From assembly GCA_965223095.1 (NCBI GenBank), contig OZ244979.1, forward strand, positions 806,001 through 870,000: a stretch of DNA of 64,000 bases, given 5' to 3'. Positions 54,062 through 62,321 of this stretch are shown in pieces. The notes under the pieces are model-generated. The model did not search any database. It saw nothing but the letters and a program-made list of their open reading frames with translations, and had not been told where the DNA came from. The position numbers and the translations under genes are program-made. Every line of letters begins with the position of its first letter. Position 1 is the stretch's first letter. The stretch comes from J054 sp965223095 (lineage in GTDB: Bacteria; Pseudomonadota; Gammaproteobacteria; Steroidobacterales; GCA-2729495).

Positions 54062-54667
54062 TACAACTACTTTAGAGACTATGACAGTAATACCGGGCGT
54101 TACCTGGAGAGTGATCCGACTGGGTTGGCTGCGGGACCAAATACACATACTTACGTGGGTGGCAATCCGCTTTCTGCGACCGACCCCTATGGGTTGGACG
54201 CGTGCTACGCCTTATTTCCCGACTATCCAATAACTTATAGTCCGGGCAGAAGCTCGACTTTGTTAGGCGGGCATGCAGGCGTCTTAGGGTACGACGAGCA
54301 AGGCCGAACTAGATACTACGAGTACGGTCGTTACGGAAGTGCGGGGCTCTACGGACGACTATTAGGCGAGCTCTACGCTTCTAGCGACGGAAATGTTCGC
54401 CGGGTTTTTGTGCCAGACTTGGAGATTGGCGAAGACGGACAGCCGACTCCAGAATCCCTGCAAAAGCTTATTGAAGCACTGTCTGAACGAGCCGGAAAGA
54501 ATACGGAAGTCGAGTTGTCCTGCGACGCTGATGCGGACGAGAACAAAGTCTACGACTACATCGAAGGTCTAGCGAACGACGCTGATCGACCACCATATCG
54601 GTGGAATCCATTCAACCCGAACCACTGCAGGTCCGTTGCAAGGGACGCTTTTAACGCGGGTCGTTAG
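54062..54667 (+). pseudogene. Orphan Rhs tip P8, permuted papain-like candidate toxin
   Basis: Begins TACAACTAC (54062-54070): YNYFRDYDSNTGRYLESDP, DPYGLD. The variable domain has TLLGGHAGVLGYDEQGRTRYY (His with following acidic residues) and, near the end, FNPNHCRSVARDAFNAG (Cys). His before Cys suggests a permuted NlpC/P60-type hydrolase, as in tip P6. The frame can be extended to an ATG at 54008 inside the preceding gene, but no real start or export signal is visible. Confidence 0.7.
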
Positions 54668-54701
54668 CTGATCGTCCGCCGAATTTTGTTGCCAAATACA
54701 T

Positions 54702-55046
54702 ATGGAGCCAAAAAAGACGAATATCTTGTTGAGCATTTTGCTGGTTTTGTCGCTGCTCGTTTGTGGAATCCTAGCCTATCTGTGGATTGATATGTCGATA
54801 TCGTTCACATATCTGCAGTCGGACTATGAAAGCAGTAGCCGTCTCTATGAGCTGAGCACGTCTCTTTTGCAAGAGGAATGGAATGAACTGTCCGAATCGG
54901 CAATCAGGAGCAAGCTCGAAAGCTACGCGGCAGATAATCCAGAGCAGAGTATCGTCATCGAACAAGTGACGGATGAGAATATCCTATTATTCGATGGAAT
55001 GCCGATCGAATTTGAGTCGGGAAAACTGCACCGCATAGGGGAGTGA
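54702..55046 (+). CDS. Membrane-anchored candidate immunity protein for P8 (Imm58-like?)
   Basis: 114 residues: one N-terminal transmembrane helix (ILLSILLVLSLLVCGILAYLWI), then DMSISFTYLQSDYESSSRLYE and a helical domain. The layout (one helix followed by a D-x-SIS-x-TY motif) recalls Imm58 proteins, which would guard against a periplasmic enzyme; the family call is tentative. Confidence 0.6.
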   Translation: MEPKKTNILLSILLVLSLLVCGILAYLWIDMSISFTYLQSDYESSSRLYELSTSLLQEEWNELSESAIRSKLESYAADNPEQSIVIEQVTDENILLFDGMPIEFESGKLHRIGE

Positions 55047-55086
55047 ACGGCCGGCGCTGGTGACACCTCGATTGGACAGTTTAGAA

Positions 55087-55188
55087 TACAACTACTACCG
55101 GGACTACGACTCCAGCACGGGCAGATATCTGGAGAGCGATCCCATCGGCCTGCAAGGCGGGCTCAATACTTATGGGTACGACAAATAA
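55087..55188 (+). pseudogene. Orphan Rhs tip fragment P9
   Basis: TACAACTAC (55087-55095), then YNYYRDYDSSTGRYLESDP, IGLQGGLNTYGYDK and stop. No toxin domain. Directly followed by the end of a convergent parE frame, the same junction as near 34.55 kb. Confidence 0.85.
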
Positions 55189-55196
55189 CGGACCAA

Positions 55197-55505
55197 TCAG
55201 CGCCAGGGTGGGTCATCGTTGCCAGCGAGGTCCTGGCGCACATGCACAAGCGCTAAGATATTGATCGTATCCCTGTCGTCGTCGATCGCATAGATCACGC
55301 GTTGACTCTGTACGATGAGTTCGCGGATGTTTTGTGAGTCGGCCTCCGGGACTTTCCGGCCGACGCGGGGAAGCTCAGCGAGCTTAACGACCGCGTCGAG
55401 GATACGGTCGATGTACTACTCAGCATAGATGGGCGCGTCGCGGGCTAGATAGTCGAACAGCTCGTCGAGGTCCGTCTCGGCCGGTTCGGTCCAGACAACC
55501 CTCAT
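55197..55505 (-). pseudogene. ParE/RelE-type toxin with an in-frame nonsense codon
   Basis: A 103-codon frame reading MRVVWTEPAETDLDELFDYLA, DAPIYAE, then TAG (55416-55418), then YIDRILDAVVKLAELPRVGRK, NIRELIVQSQRVIYAIDDD and NILALVHVRQDL. Everything after the stop fits the ParE family, so a single change (probably CAG to TAG at codon 30) has killed the toxin. Overlaps the antitoxin stop (ATGA). Confidence 0.85.
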
Positions 55506-55690
55506 TGAGACTTGCGTGCAAGCAGCCTGGCTTTGACCTCTTCGTGTGGTATGGTGCGGCCCGCGGCGGCGGCCTCGAGACCGGCTTCGATTTTCTGCTT
55601 GACGTACAGCTCGTACATCAGATCGTCCCAGGTAGCCTGCTCGGGCAGGTTGTCGACGATGCTGCGGGCAGCTTCCTTGACGGATGACAT
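55502..55690 (-). CDS. ParD/RelB-like antitoxin
   Basis: 62 residues: MSSVKEAARSIVDNLPEQATW then a helix (DLMYELYVKQKIEAGLEAAAA) and EEVKARLLARKSQ. This is the common partner of ParE toxins. Upstream of and overlapping the broken toxin by 4 bp. It appears intact, although its toxin is not. Confidence 0.8.
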   Translation of the reverse strand: MSSVKEAARSIVDNLPEQATWDDLMYELYVKQKIEAGLEAAAAGRTIPHEEVKARLLARKSQ

Positions 55691-55765
55691 GGTGGTGTCC
55701 TCGAATTCTCGCTACACAATTGACCATACCATTTTAGCGCTCAATGTGCGGGTTCGAAGCTGGTT

Positions 55766-56032
55766 TTAGCTTGCTAGAAATTGAGCTCCCAACCCCAAGG
55801 AGCTTACAAGCACCCACCGAACATAATGCGCCCGTAATGCGCAAGCGGCGTCACCGCTGGTGGCGAACGAAAGTCCGCACCGCCGGTAACGAATCGGAAA
55901 CAACCTAAGTAACTCTTGGGTGTCTTCAGTAACCCCGGCGCAGCAAACGGTCTCTTTGTGTTTTTGACTAGGCTGGGGAATAGCTTTCACCAAGATCCGG
56001 ATCCGGCGCTTGGTGTGCTTGCTGCGTGGCAT
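55766..56032 (-). pseudogene. Truncated conserved protein paired with DUF488
   Basis: Starts MPRSKHTKRRIRILVKAIPQP, then SQKHKETVCCAGVTED and LLRLFPIRYRR; after about residue 55 the sequence loses this character and ends early. I recognise the type as a conserved hypothetical often following DUF488 genes, but have no function. Overlaps the DUF488 remnant. Confidence 0.55.
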
Positions 56033-56383
56033 GTTGCTCAACCCCCAGGTGGATCGGCGTCTTGTTCAAAAGCTCGGCCAACACATCGACGACGGATGAT
56101 CGATGACAGGTGTCCGGATCCTTCTCATAGCACATGAAGGCCACGTTACCCTTAAGTTCTTTCGCGAGTTGTTCGAGCAGGGCCTGTTGCCGACTCAGAT
56201 GCCGGGCGTAATCGCGGCAGAAGCGCTGGTAGTCCCAGTCCTCGCGCAGCCGGTGGCGCGTCTTTGGGCGAGCCCAATTGCTTCTCGTGACGGTAGTCGA
56301 TCTCGACACTGTTTAGGGCCTAAGTCAGTGCCGTCTTGGCAAACCCGTTTGCGCCGTGACATGGGTAGTTCACGGACATCGGC
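55968..56383 (-). pseudogene. DUF488 family protein, frameshifted
   Basis: Pieces of one DUF488 protein in different frames: ADVRELPMSRRK (near 56383-56348), GFAKTALT-stop-ALNSVEIDYRHEKQLGSPKDA, then RHRLREDWDYQRFCRDYARHL and the family motif CYEKDPDTCHRSSVVDVLAEL. At least two frameshifts and one stop. Part of the same decayed patch as parE. Confidence 0.75.
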
Positions 56384-56684
56384 AAAAACTCTACAGATAC
56401 ATAGGCAATTCGGCGAGAATTGCGGCTCGCCTAGGATGGATGTTCAGGTAATCCCCAAACAAATCCTGCTCAGTATCGAGTTTTAGCCGCAAGCATGGAC
56501 AGCTTCTGCCTACATTGCAGGATAGCTTGGAAGTGCCAGTTAGCCGCTCCTTTGTGCGAGATGCTACACGATCCATCCTACCGGCAAAGTTTGAATAACA
56601 GTACTGCCCGTGTATGGGGACGATAATTGCACCAGCCGATCTTAGGCATTTTCCTTGGCGCTGAATTTTCCTTAGAGTGTTAGC
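56384..56684. other. Intergenic segment without an intact gene
   Basis: Minus-strand text just upstream of the DUF488 remnant (AAILAELPMYL) may be its eroded N-terminus. Otherwise I see nothing here. Confidence 0.35.
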
Positions 56685-57107
56685 ATGTCTGCTCCGAAAA
56701 CACGCCTGGGAAAGGGCGGCGTCGCGGAATATCTGCGCCAGCTCGAAGACCCGGATCAGCGTCGGCAATGCCGTGAGCTAAAACGAATGATGGGCCAAAT
56801 TACCGGGAAGCGCGCACGTTTGTGGGGCGATAGTTTGGTGGGCTTTGGCCGCTATCACTACCAATATGCTAGCGGGCGCGAGGGTGATTGGCCGCTCACG
56901 GGGTTTTCCGCACGCAAGCGAAACTTGGTGATCTACATCATGCCGGGCTTTGGTGAGTACGGTGCACTGATGAAGCGTTTGGGTAAGTACAAGACCGGAA
57001 AATCTTGCCTATATCTTAAGAAACTTGAGGATGTCGACGGCAAGGTACTGCGTCAACTGGTACAACGCTCTGTTCGCGACATGCGGCTTAGATATCCCGG
57101 TTCTTAG
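56685..57107 (+). CDS. DUF1801 domain protein
   Basis: 140 residues. KTRLGKGGVAEYLRQLEDPDQRRQC, ARLWGDSLVGFGRYHYQYASG, NLVIYIMPGFGEY and YKTGKSCLYLKKLEDVD identify DUF1801 (YdhG-like), a cytoplasmic fold of unknown function. Monocistronic by appearance. Confidence 0.88.
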   Translation: MSAPKTRLGKGGVAEYLRQLEDPDQRRQCRELKRMMGQITGKRARLWGDSLVGFGRYHYQYASGREGDWPLTGFSARKRNLVIYIMPGFGEYGALMKRLGKYKTGKSCLYLKKLEDVDGKVLRQLVQRSVRDMRLRYPGS

Positions 57108-57349
57108 CTCGGTTCGTCCGCGAGCCTTCGCTTGTCGGTCTGCTCCAAAGTGTTGGTTTGCGAGCAAGGCCGTCCCGGGCAGTGTTTGCTCACCTACCAA
57201 ATTCAATGGCTTAGTCGAGAACGCTGCAATGCAGCGACTATGGCCTTTTAGGGTCACGCGTCGCTCGCTGAGCGAAACTGTTGGGTCGATCACTGCATTG
57301 GGTCCTCGCGTTCTACAAACTCGAAGCTATCTAAGCTTGGAGTTGCCCC

Positions 57350-57811
57350 ATGCGTGCAAAATATCTTCTCGCCGCGACGATCATCTTTTCCACTTTTTCG
57401 CTGTGTTCACCCGCAGTGGCAGGACCCTACGCCGATAGCTTGGCAAAGTGTTTGGTTGAGTCCACGGACGAAAGCGCCCGCAATGAACTCGTTCGTTGGA
57501 TGTTTTCGGCCATGTCTTTGCATCCTGCCGTGACGTCACTGGCTTCTGTATCGGAAGAAGAGTTACAAAATACCAGCCGAACGGCGGCGGGTATTTATAT
57601 GGAGCTATTGACGGAAACCTGCCAGGGTCAAGCTCAAGATGCGGTTAAGTACGAAGGTGCCGCAACTATTGAGAGTAGCTTTAATATTCTCGGGCAAGTT
57701 GCCGGCCGGGAGTTGTTTGCGAGTCCGGATGTTGCGGCCGCGCTGGAAAGCCTCGCCAGATATTTCGATAAGGACAAATTATCCGCGGCGTTAACGCCTG
57801 CGGCTGAATAG
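57350..57811 (+). CDS. Small secreted protein, unrecognised
   Basis: 153 residues with a signal peptide (YLLAATIIFSTFSLCSPAVA) and a helical mature part (GPYADSLAKCLVESTDESARNELVRWMFSAMSLHP) with two Cys (KCLV, ETCQ) that may pair. I do not recognise the family with certainty. The 240 bp before it hold no gene. Confidence 0.7.
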   Translation: MRAKYLLAATIIFSTFSLCSPAVAGPYADSLAKCLVESTDESARNELVRWMFSAMSLHPAVTSLASVSEEELQNTSRTAAGIYMELLTETCQGQAQDAVKYEGAATIESSFNILGQVAGRELFASPDVAAALESLARYFDKDKLSAALTPAAE

Positions 57812-57896
57812 ACTGCTACTATTTCGACTTCAATGAATTGCTGGCGCAGCGTGGCTAGCACGCAGAGCTTTCCGCCGCGACGGTAAACTTGATGCC

Positions 57897-58373
57897 ATGG
57901 GTCCAAAGCACACAAATGCCAAAATTTTTCGCTCACGCCGGGATACCTGGCTGGTCATGTTATTGTGGGCTTGTATCTTGGTTATGGCCTGTGCGGTTTT
58001 GCAATCGTTCTCAGAACAGGCCGGTTCTATCGTGGCATTCGCGGTTCTTGGTGCGTGTGCTTGCGGCGCGGGTCTGATTCTGTGGATGATTTACAGCACC
58101 GGATATGAAATTCAAGATCGGACGCTATCCATTCGCGCCGGTCCGTTTCGATTTAAGTTGCCGCTGACTGAGATAGTTGCGGTCGTCGCGTCGCGCGACC
58201 TTAGCGCCGGCCCCGCATTATCCGGAGAGCGCTTGCTGATTCGTTGGGGTAAAGACAAAAAGACAATTTTGGTTTCTCCCGAGCGGCAAACTGAGTTCCT
58301 AGCAAGCCTTGCGGCAAGCTGCCCGCAGCTGCAAAGCGGGCCCGACGGTTTGTTGCTTGCTCGCGAGGCATGA
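57897..58373 (+). CDS. Membrane protein with bacterial PH-like domain
   Basis: 158 residues: two transmembrane helices (WLVMLLWACILVMACAVLQSF; IVAFAVLGACACGAGLILWMIY) and a C-terminal domain TGYEIQDRTLSIRAGPFRFKLPLTEI, ILVSPERQTEFLASLA, typical of small PH-fold proteins. Function unknown. Overlaps the next gene by 4 bp. Confidence 0.75.
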   Translation: MGPKHTNAKIFRSRRDTWLVMLLWACILVMACAVLQSFSEQAGSIVAFAVLGACACGAGLILWMIYSTGYEIQDRTLSIRAGPFRFKLPLTEIVAVVASRDLSAGPALSGERLLIRWGKDKKTILVSPERQTEFLASLAASCPQLQSGPDGLLLAREA

Positions 58374-58693
58374 CTGAATTTACCGACTTTCTTCACGAGG
58401 CCTTTGCCGATTTTGGGCCTATTACGGTAAGACGGATGTTTGGTGGCCATGGCGTGTTTCACGATCAATTGATGATTGGTTTGGTCGCCGACAATATTCT
58501 GTACCTGAAAGTTGATGCGCAAAGCAAATCGCTGTTTGTGGAGCGCGGGTTAGAGCCCTTTACGTATGGGAAGAAGGCTAAGCCTATTGCTATGTCCTAC
58601 CACCAGGCACCCGAAGAAGCCCTGGAAGATCCTGAAGTCATGCGGGAGTGGGCTGAGCATGCGTATGCGGCGGCGTTAAGATCACGTAGATAG
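58370..58693 (+). CDS. TfoX N-terminal domain protein
   Basis: 107 residues. ITVRRMFGGHGVFHDQLMIGLV and LYLKVDAQSKSLFVERG, PFTYGKKAKPIAMSYHQAPEE are diagnostic of TfoX_N. Lacks the C-terminal TfoX half, so it is not the full competence regulator; role unknown. Start overlaps the upstream stop. Confidence 0.92.
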   Translation: MTEFTDFLHEAFADFGPITVRRMFGGHGVFHDQLMIGLVADNILYLKVDAQSKSLFVERGLEPFTYGKKAKPIAMSYHQAPEEALEDPEVMREWAEHAYAAALRSRR

Positions 58694-58870
58694 TCAGCAC
58701 GCCGGCGTTCGAAGCACCGGGCGGTTGCGCTTTGGTGCGGGGATATTAGTTTGAAACTAGCTGGCGCGAAGGATTCGCTAGTTTATCAATATACGGCCAG
58801 TCAAGTAGTTTGGAATTCGAGCGCTTCAACTTCCATGTGTTCGAAATCTGATTCCAAATCATCAAAACTA

Positions 58871-60253
58871 TTAGCCGTAAAGCCTATCCGGTAGCCAAGT
58901 AACCAGATCCGGCCAAGCCGCGAGCAGTAGCAGCATCAGTAATTGAATCATCACGAAGGGAATAATCCCGCGATACATATCCATGGTGCGCACTTGGGCG
59001 GGCGCGACTCCGCGCAGGTAAAACAGGGCAAAGCCGAACGGCGGCGTCAAGAAAGAGGTTTGCAGATTGATCGCAATCATGATGCCCAGCCAGATGGGAT
59101 CCACGCCCATGGATAACAACACAGGCCCCACGATGGGTACCACCACGAAAGTGATCTCGATGAAGTCTAGGACGAAACCCAACAAGAACATCAATAGCAT
59201 GACCACCAGCATCGCGGTGATGGCCCCGCCGGGCAGGCTGACCAGTATGTCCCGGACCAATTCATCACCGCCGAAACCGCGAAATACCAAGGAAAACAGT
59301 GACGCGCCGAGTAAAATCAAAAACACCATGCTGCTGATCCGCGCCGTACTGCGCACAATTTCCCGCAGTCGGTCAAGATTCAAGCCACGTTTAAAGGCGG
59401 CGAGTAGCAGCGCGCCGGTGGCACCGACGCCGGCGGCTTCGGTGGGTGTGGCGAAGCCGACAATGATGGAGCCGAGTACGGCAAGAATGAGGCCTAGGGG
59501 CGGCAACAGCACCATCACCACTCGCAGCAGCATGGCAACACCGGTCGGTGCGCCGTCGTCTTGGGTTCTGCCCGGTGGCATGGAGGCAGGTCGCGTGATG
59601 GCAAGGATCAACACCCAGACGATATAGAGCACGACCAGTAAGAGCCCCGGCACTAGGGCGCCGATGAACAAGTCGCCCACCGACACGGTTTCGGGATTGA
59701 ATATGCCTTGGCTAATCTGGGCCTGCTGGTAGGCGGAACTCAACACGTCGCCCAGCAAGACCAAGATGATTGACGGCGGAATGATTTGGCCCAAGGTGCC
59801 CGAGGCGCTGATCACGCCGGTGGCAATGGCGGGGTCGTAACCGCGCTTGAGCATGGTGGGTAAGGACAAAAGCCCCATGGTCACAACCGTGGCACCCACG
59901 ATGCCGGTGCTGGCGGCCAGTAGCATGCCCACCAGGGTGACCGCGATGGCCAAGCCACCGCGCAGGCCACCGAATAGCAGGCCGAGGGTATCCAATAAAT
60001 CCTCGGCGATGCGTACTCTTTCCAGGGTGACGCCCATGAAGACGAACAAGGGCACGGCCACCAAAGTTTCGTTGCCCATGATGCCGAATACGCGATTCGG
60101 TAAGGTGCCAAGGAATGCGGTATCAAAGACGCCGGCCACTGCTCCCGCCAGCGCGAACAATAGGGCGGTTCCGCCCAGGGTAAAGGCCACGGGAAAACCA
60201 CCGAGCAGCAGGATTACCACCACCACGAACATCACTAGCGCGAGAATTGACAT
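58871..60253 (-). CDS. TRAP transporter large permease (DctM family)
   Basis: 460 residues, about 12-13 transmembrane helices. Family patches: GFPVAFTLGGTALLFALAG, NETLVAVPLFVFMG, LAASTGIVGATVVTMGLLSLPTML, GTLGQIIPPSIILVLLG. Works with DctQ and a periplasmic binding protein, driven by sodium or proton gradients. Last gene of trkA-trkH-dctQ-dctM; no binding protein gene is attached. Confidence 0.95.
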   Translation of the reverse strand: MSILALVMFVVVVILLLGGFPVAFTLGGTALLFALAGAVAGVFDTAFLGTLPNRVFGIMGNETLVAVPLFVFMGVTLERVRIAEDLLDTLGLLFGGLRGGLAIAVTLVGMLLAASTGIVGATVVTMGLLSLPTMLKRGYDPAIATGVISASGTLGQIIPPSIILVLLGDVLSSAYQQAQISQGIFNPETVSVGDLFIGALVPGLLLVVLYIVWVLILAITRPASMPPGRTQDDGAPTGVAMLLRVVMVLLPPLGLILAVLGSIIVGFATPTEAAGVGATGALLLAAFKRGLNLDRLREIVRSTARISSMVFLILLGASLFSLVFRGFGGDELVRDILVSLPGGAITAMLVVMLLMFLLGFVLDFIEITFVVVPIVGPVLLSMGVDPIWLGIMIAINLQTSFLTPPFGFALFYLRGVAPAQVRTMDMYRGIIPFVMIQLLMLLLLAAWPDLVTWLPDRLYG

Positions 60254-60276
60254 GACGGCTTTAACCCGATTCAGCG

Positions 60277-60819
60277 CTAGTTCGACTTGCTGGTTGTTTC
60301 CGCCGGCAACTTGTCAGTCGTCGATTGCAACTGTAGCAAGCTGCGGCCCAAGATTACGCAGCCTTGCAGTGCAAGTAGTCCTGCCGTTAGCGGTATGAAT
60401 GACTTCATCAGCGGTACGGCCGGATACGCAAGTCCGCCAGCTTCGCGAGATCCCTCCCGGATGCTCCAGGAGGTTTGTACATAGCCCCAACTTGCCCAGA
60501 CCAAGAACAATGCAAAGGGCAGTAGGAAAAAAAGGCTGCCAGCCGCGTCCACCAGAGCCCGATAGCGGGGTCCTGCTTCGCGATAGAAAATATCCACGCG
60601 CACATGTTCGTCATCGGCGAGGGTATAGGCGGCAGCCAGCATGAACACGGCGGCATGCATCCAAGTTACGGATTCCTGCAGCCAGATCCAGCCGATGTTG
60701 AACAAATAGCGCAGTAGTACGACTGTGAAAGTGACTAGGACCATGCACAGTGTTAACCAGGCAACGCTACGTCCCAGCCAGACGTTGAGTTGTTCTAAGC
60801 GGCCAAGAACAGCATTCAT
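60277..60819 (-). CDS. TRAP transporter small permease (DctQ family)
   Basis: 180 residues, four transmembrane helices. VVLLRYLFNIGWIWLQESVTW, DDEHVRVDIFY and YPAVPLMKSFIPLTAGLLALQG are DctQ signatures. 3 bp after trkH and 23 bp before dctM, hence one transcript. Confidence 0.93.
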   Translation of the reverse strand: MNAVLGRLEQLNVWLGRSVAWLTLCMVLVTFTVVLLRYLFNIGWIWLQESVTWMHAAVFMLAAAYTLADDEHVRVDIFYREAGPRYRALVDAAGSLFFLLPFALFLVWASWGYVQTSWSIREGSREAGGLAYPAVPLMKSFIPLTAGLLALQGCVILGRSLLQLQSTTDKLPAETTSKSN

Positions 60820-60822
60820 GAA

Positions 60823-62274
60823 TCAAGGCCGCCAGAAGGTGCGTGAAACCAGCACCAGCAGCGTAAAAATTTCTAATCGGCCCAGTAGCATGGCTAGAAT
60901 ACAGACCCATTTTGCGACATCGTTGATCGTGCCGAAGCCCGCGGCCACATCACCCAAACCGGGGCCCAGGTTATTCATACTGGCGGCAATGGCGGCAAAT
61001 GCGGTGACTTGATCAACCCCTGTGGCCAACAACACGGTCATCATCAGCGCGAACAAGACCACATAGACGGCGAAGAATCCCCAAACAGCGTCGACGACGC
61101 GCTGAGAAACGGCAACGCTGCCGATCTTAACGGGCATTTCGGCATTGGGGTGCACCAAACGACGCACTTCGCGCATGCCTTGCTTGTACAATAGCAACAC
61201 GCGCATGACTTTCATGCCGCCGGCTGTCGAGCCCGCACAGCCGCCGATAAAGCTGGAAAACAACAACACAACGGGCAAGGCGCCAGGCCAGGCGGCAAAG
61301 TTTGTTGTGGTAAAACCTGTGGTGGTAGCCACCGATACAGTTTGAAACAGGCCGTTGATCAGCGTGCTGCCCGGCGAGTCATAGACATCCTGCATCAATA
61401 AGCGCGCTAACACAAAAAAGAGTAGACCACCGAGCACTGTGCAATAAGCCCGGAACTCGGGCTCCTGAAAATAGTGTTTTATCGAAGTGCTGCGCCAGGC
61501 AATAAAGTGCAGTGAGAAATTAATACCGGCTAGAAACATGAACCCCACGGCGATGAGCTTCACACCAGTGCCGTCGAAGTAGCCCATGCTGGCATCGTGG
61601 GTTGAAAAGCCGCCGATGGCCACGGTGCTGAAGGCATGGCAAATGGCATCAAACTTGCCCATTCCCGCCGCCCAATAGCCCAGGGCACAAGCAATGGTTA
61701 GCCCCAAATAGATATACCAAAGGGCCTTGGCTGTCTCCGTGATACGCGGTGTCAGTTTGTTGTCTTTGACCGGCCCCGGTGTTTCAGCGCGATACAACTG
61801 CATGCCACCCACGCCCAGCATGGGCAGTACGGCGACAGCTAGCACGATGATGCCCATGCCGCCGAGCCATTGTAGTTGTTGCCGGTAGTAGAGAATGGCG
61901 GGCGGCAGGCTATCTAAACCTGTCAGCACGGTGGCGCCTGTGGTGGTGAGTCCAGAAACGGCTTCAAACACGGCATCGGTAAAGCTCATGTTGGGTTGTT
62001 CGATGAACATCAGTGGGGCTGCGCCATAGCTGCCCAATACCACCCAAAATGCTGCAACGACCAAGAAACCATCCCGCAGCCGCATGTCGCGCTCATCCTT
62101 GCGCACGGGGAACCAAATGACTGCGCCGGTAAGCAGCGTTACGGCAAAGCCGGCGAGAAAAGCAAAATAGGAATTATCGGCGTAGTAAAACGATACGGCC
62201 ACCGGCGGCAACATGGTGACGCTAAACAGCATCAGGAGTAGACCAAGAATTCGCTGAGTAACTCCAATGCGCAT
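60823..62274 (-). CDS. trkH: Potassium uptake protein TrkH
   Basis: 483 residues, K+-translocating subunit in the inner membrane. P-loop filter segments visible: AVSGLTTTGATVLTGLD, AFSTVAIGGFSTHD, TVSVATTTGFTTTNF, SMNNLGPGLGDVAAGFGT. Follows trkA by 47 bp; gating by TrkA. Confidence 0.96.
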   Translation of the reverse strand: MRIGVTQRILGLLLMLFSVTMLPPVAVSFYYADNSYFAFLAGFAVTLLTGAVIWFPVRKDERDMRLRDGFLVVAAFWVVLGSYGAAPLMFIEQPNMSFTDAVFEAVSGLTTTGATVLTGLDSLPPAILYYRQQLQWLGGMGIIVLAVAVLPMLGVGGMQLYRAETPGPVKDNKLTPRITETAKALWYIYLGLTIACALGYWAAGMGKFDAICHAFSTVAIGGFSTHDASMGYFDGTGVKLIAVGFMFLAGINFSLHFIAWRSTSIKHYFQEPEFRAYCTVLGGLLFFVLARLLMQDVYDSPGSTLINGLFQTVSVATTTGFTTTNFAAWPGALPVVLLFSSFIGGCAGSTAGGMKVMRVLLLYKQGMREVRRLVHPNAEMPVKIGSVAVSQRVVDAVWGFFAVYVVLFALMMTVLLATGVDQVTAFAAIAASMNNLGPGLGDVAAGFGTINDVAKWVCILAMLLGRLEIFTLLVLVSRTFWRP

Positions 62275-62321
62275 GCTAGGTGGTCTTCTGCTGAGTTAAT
62301 CTGTACTTGCGGATAGGGCCG

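Noticed and set aside
56391..56768. A minus-strand frame of 125 codons upstream of DUF1801.
   Set aside because: Antisense to the DUF1801 start at one end and to the eroded DUF488 region at the other; no coherent protein.
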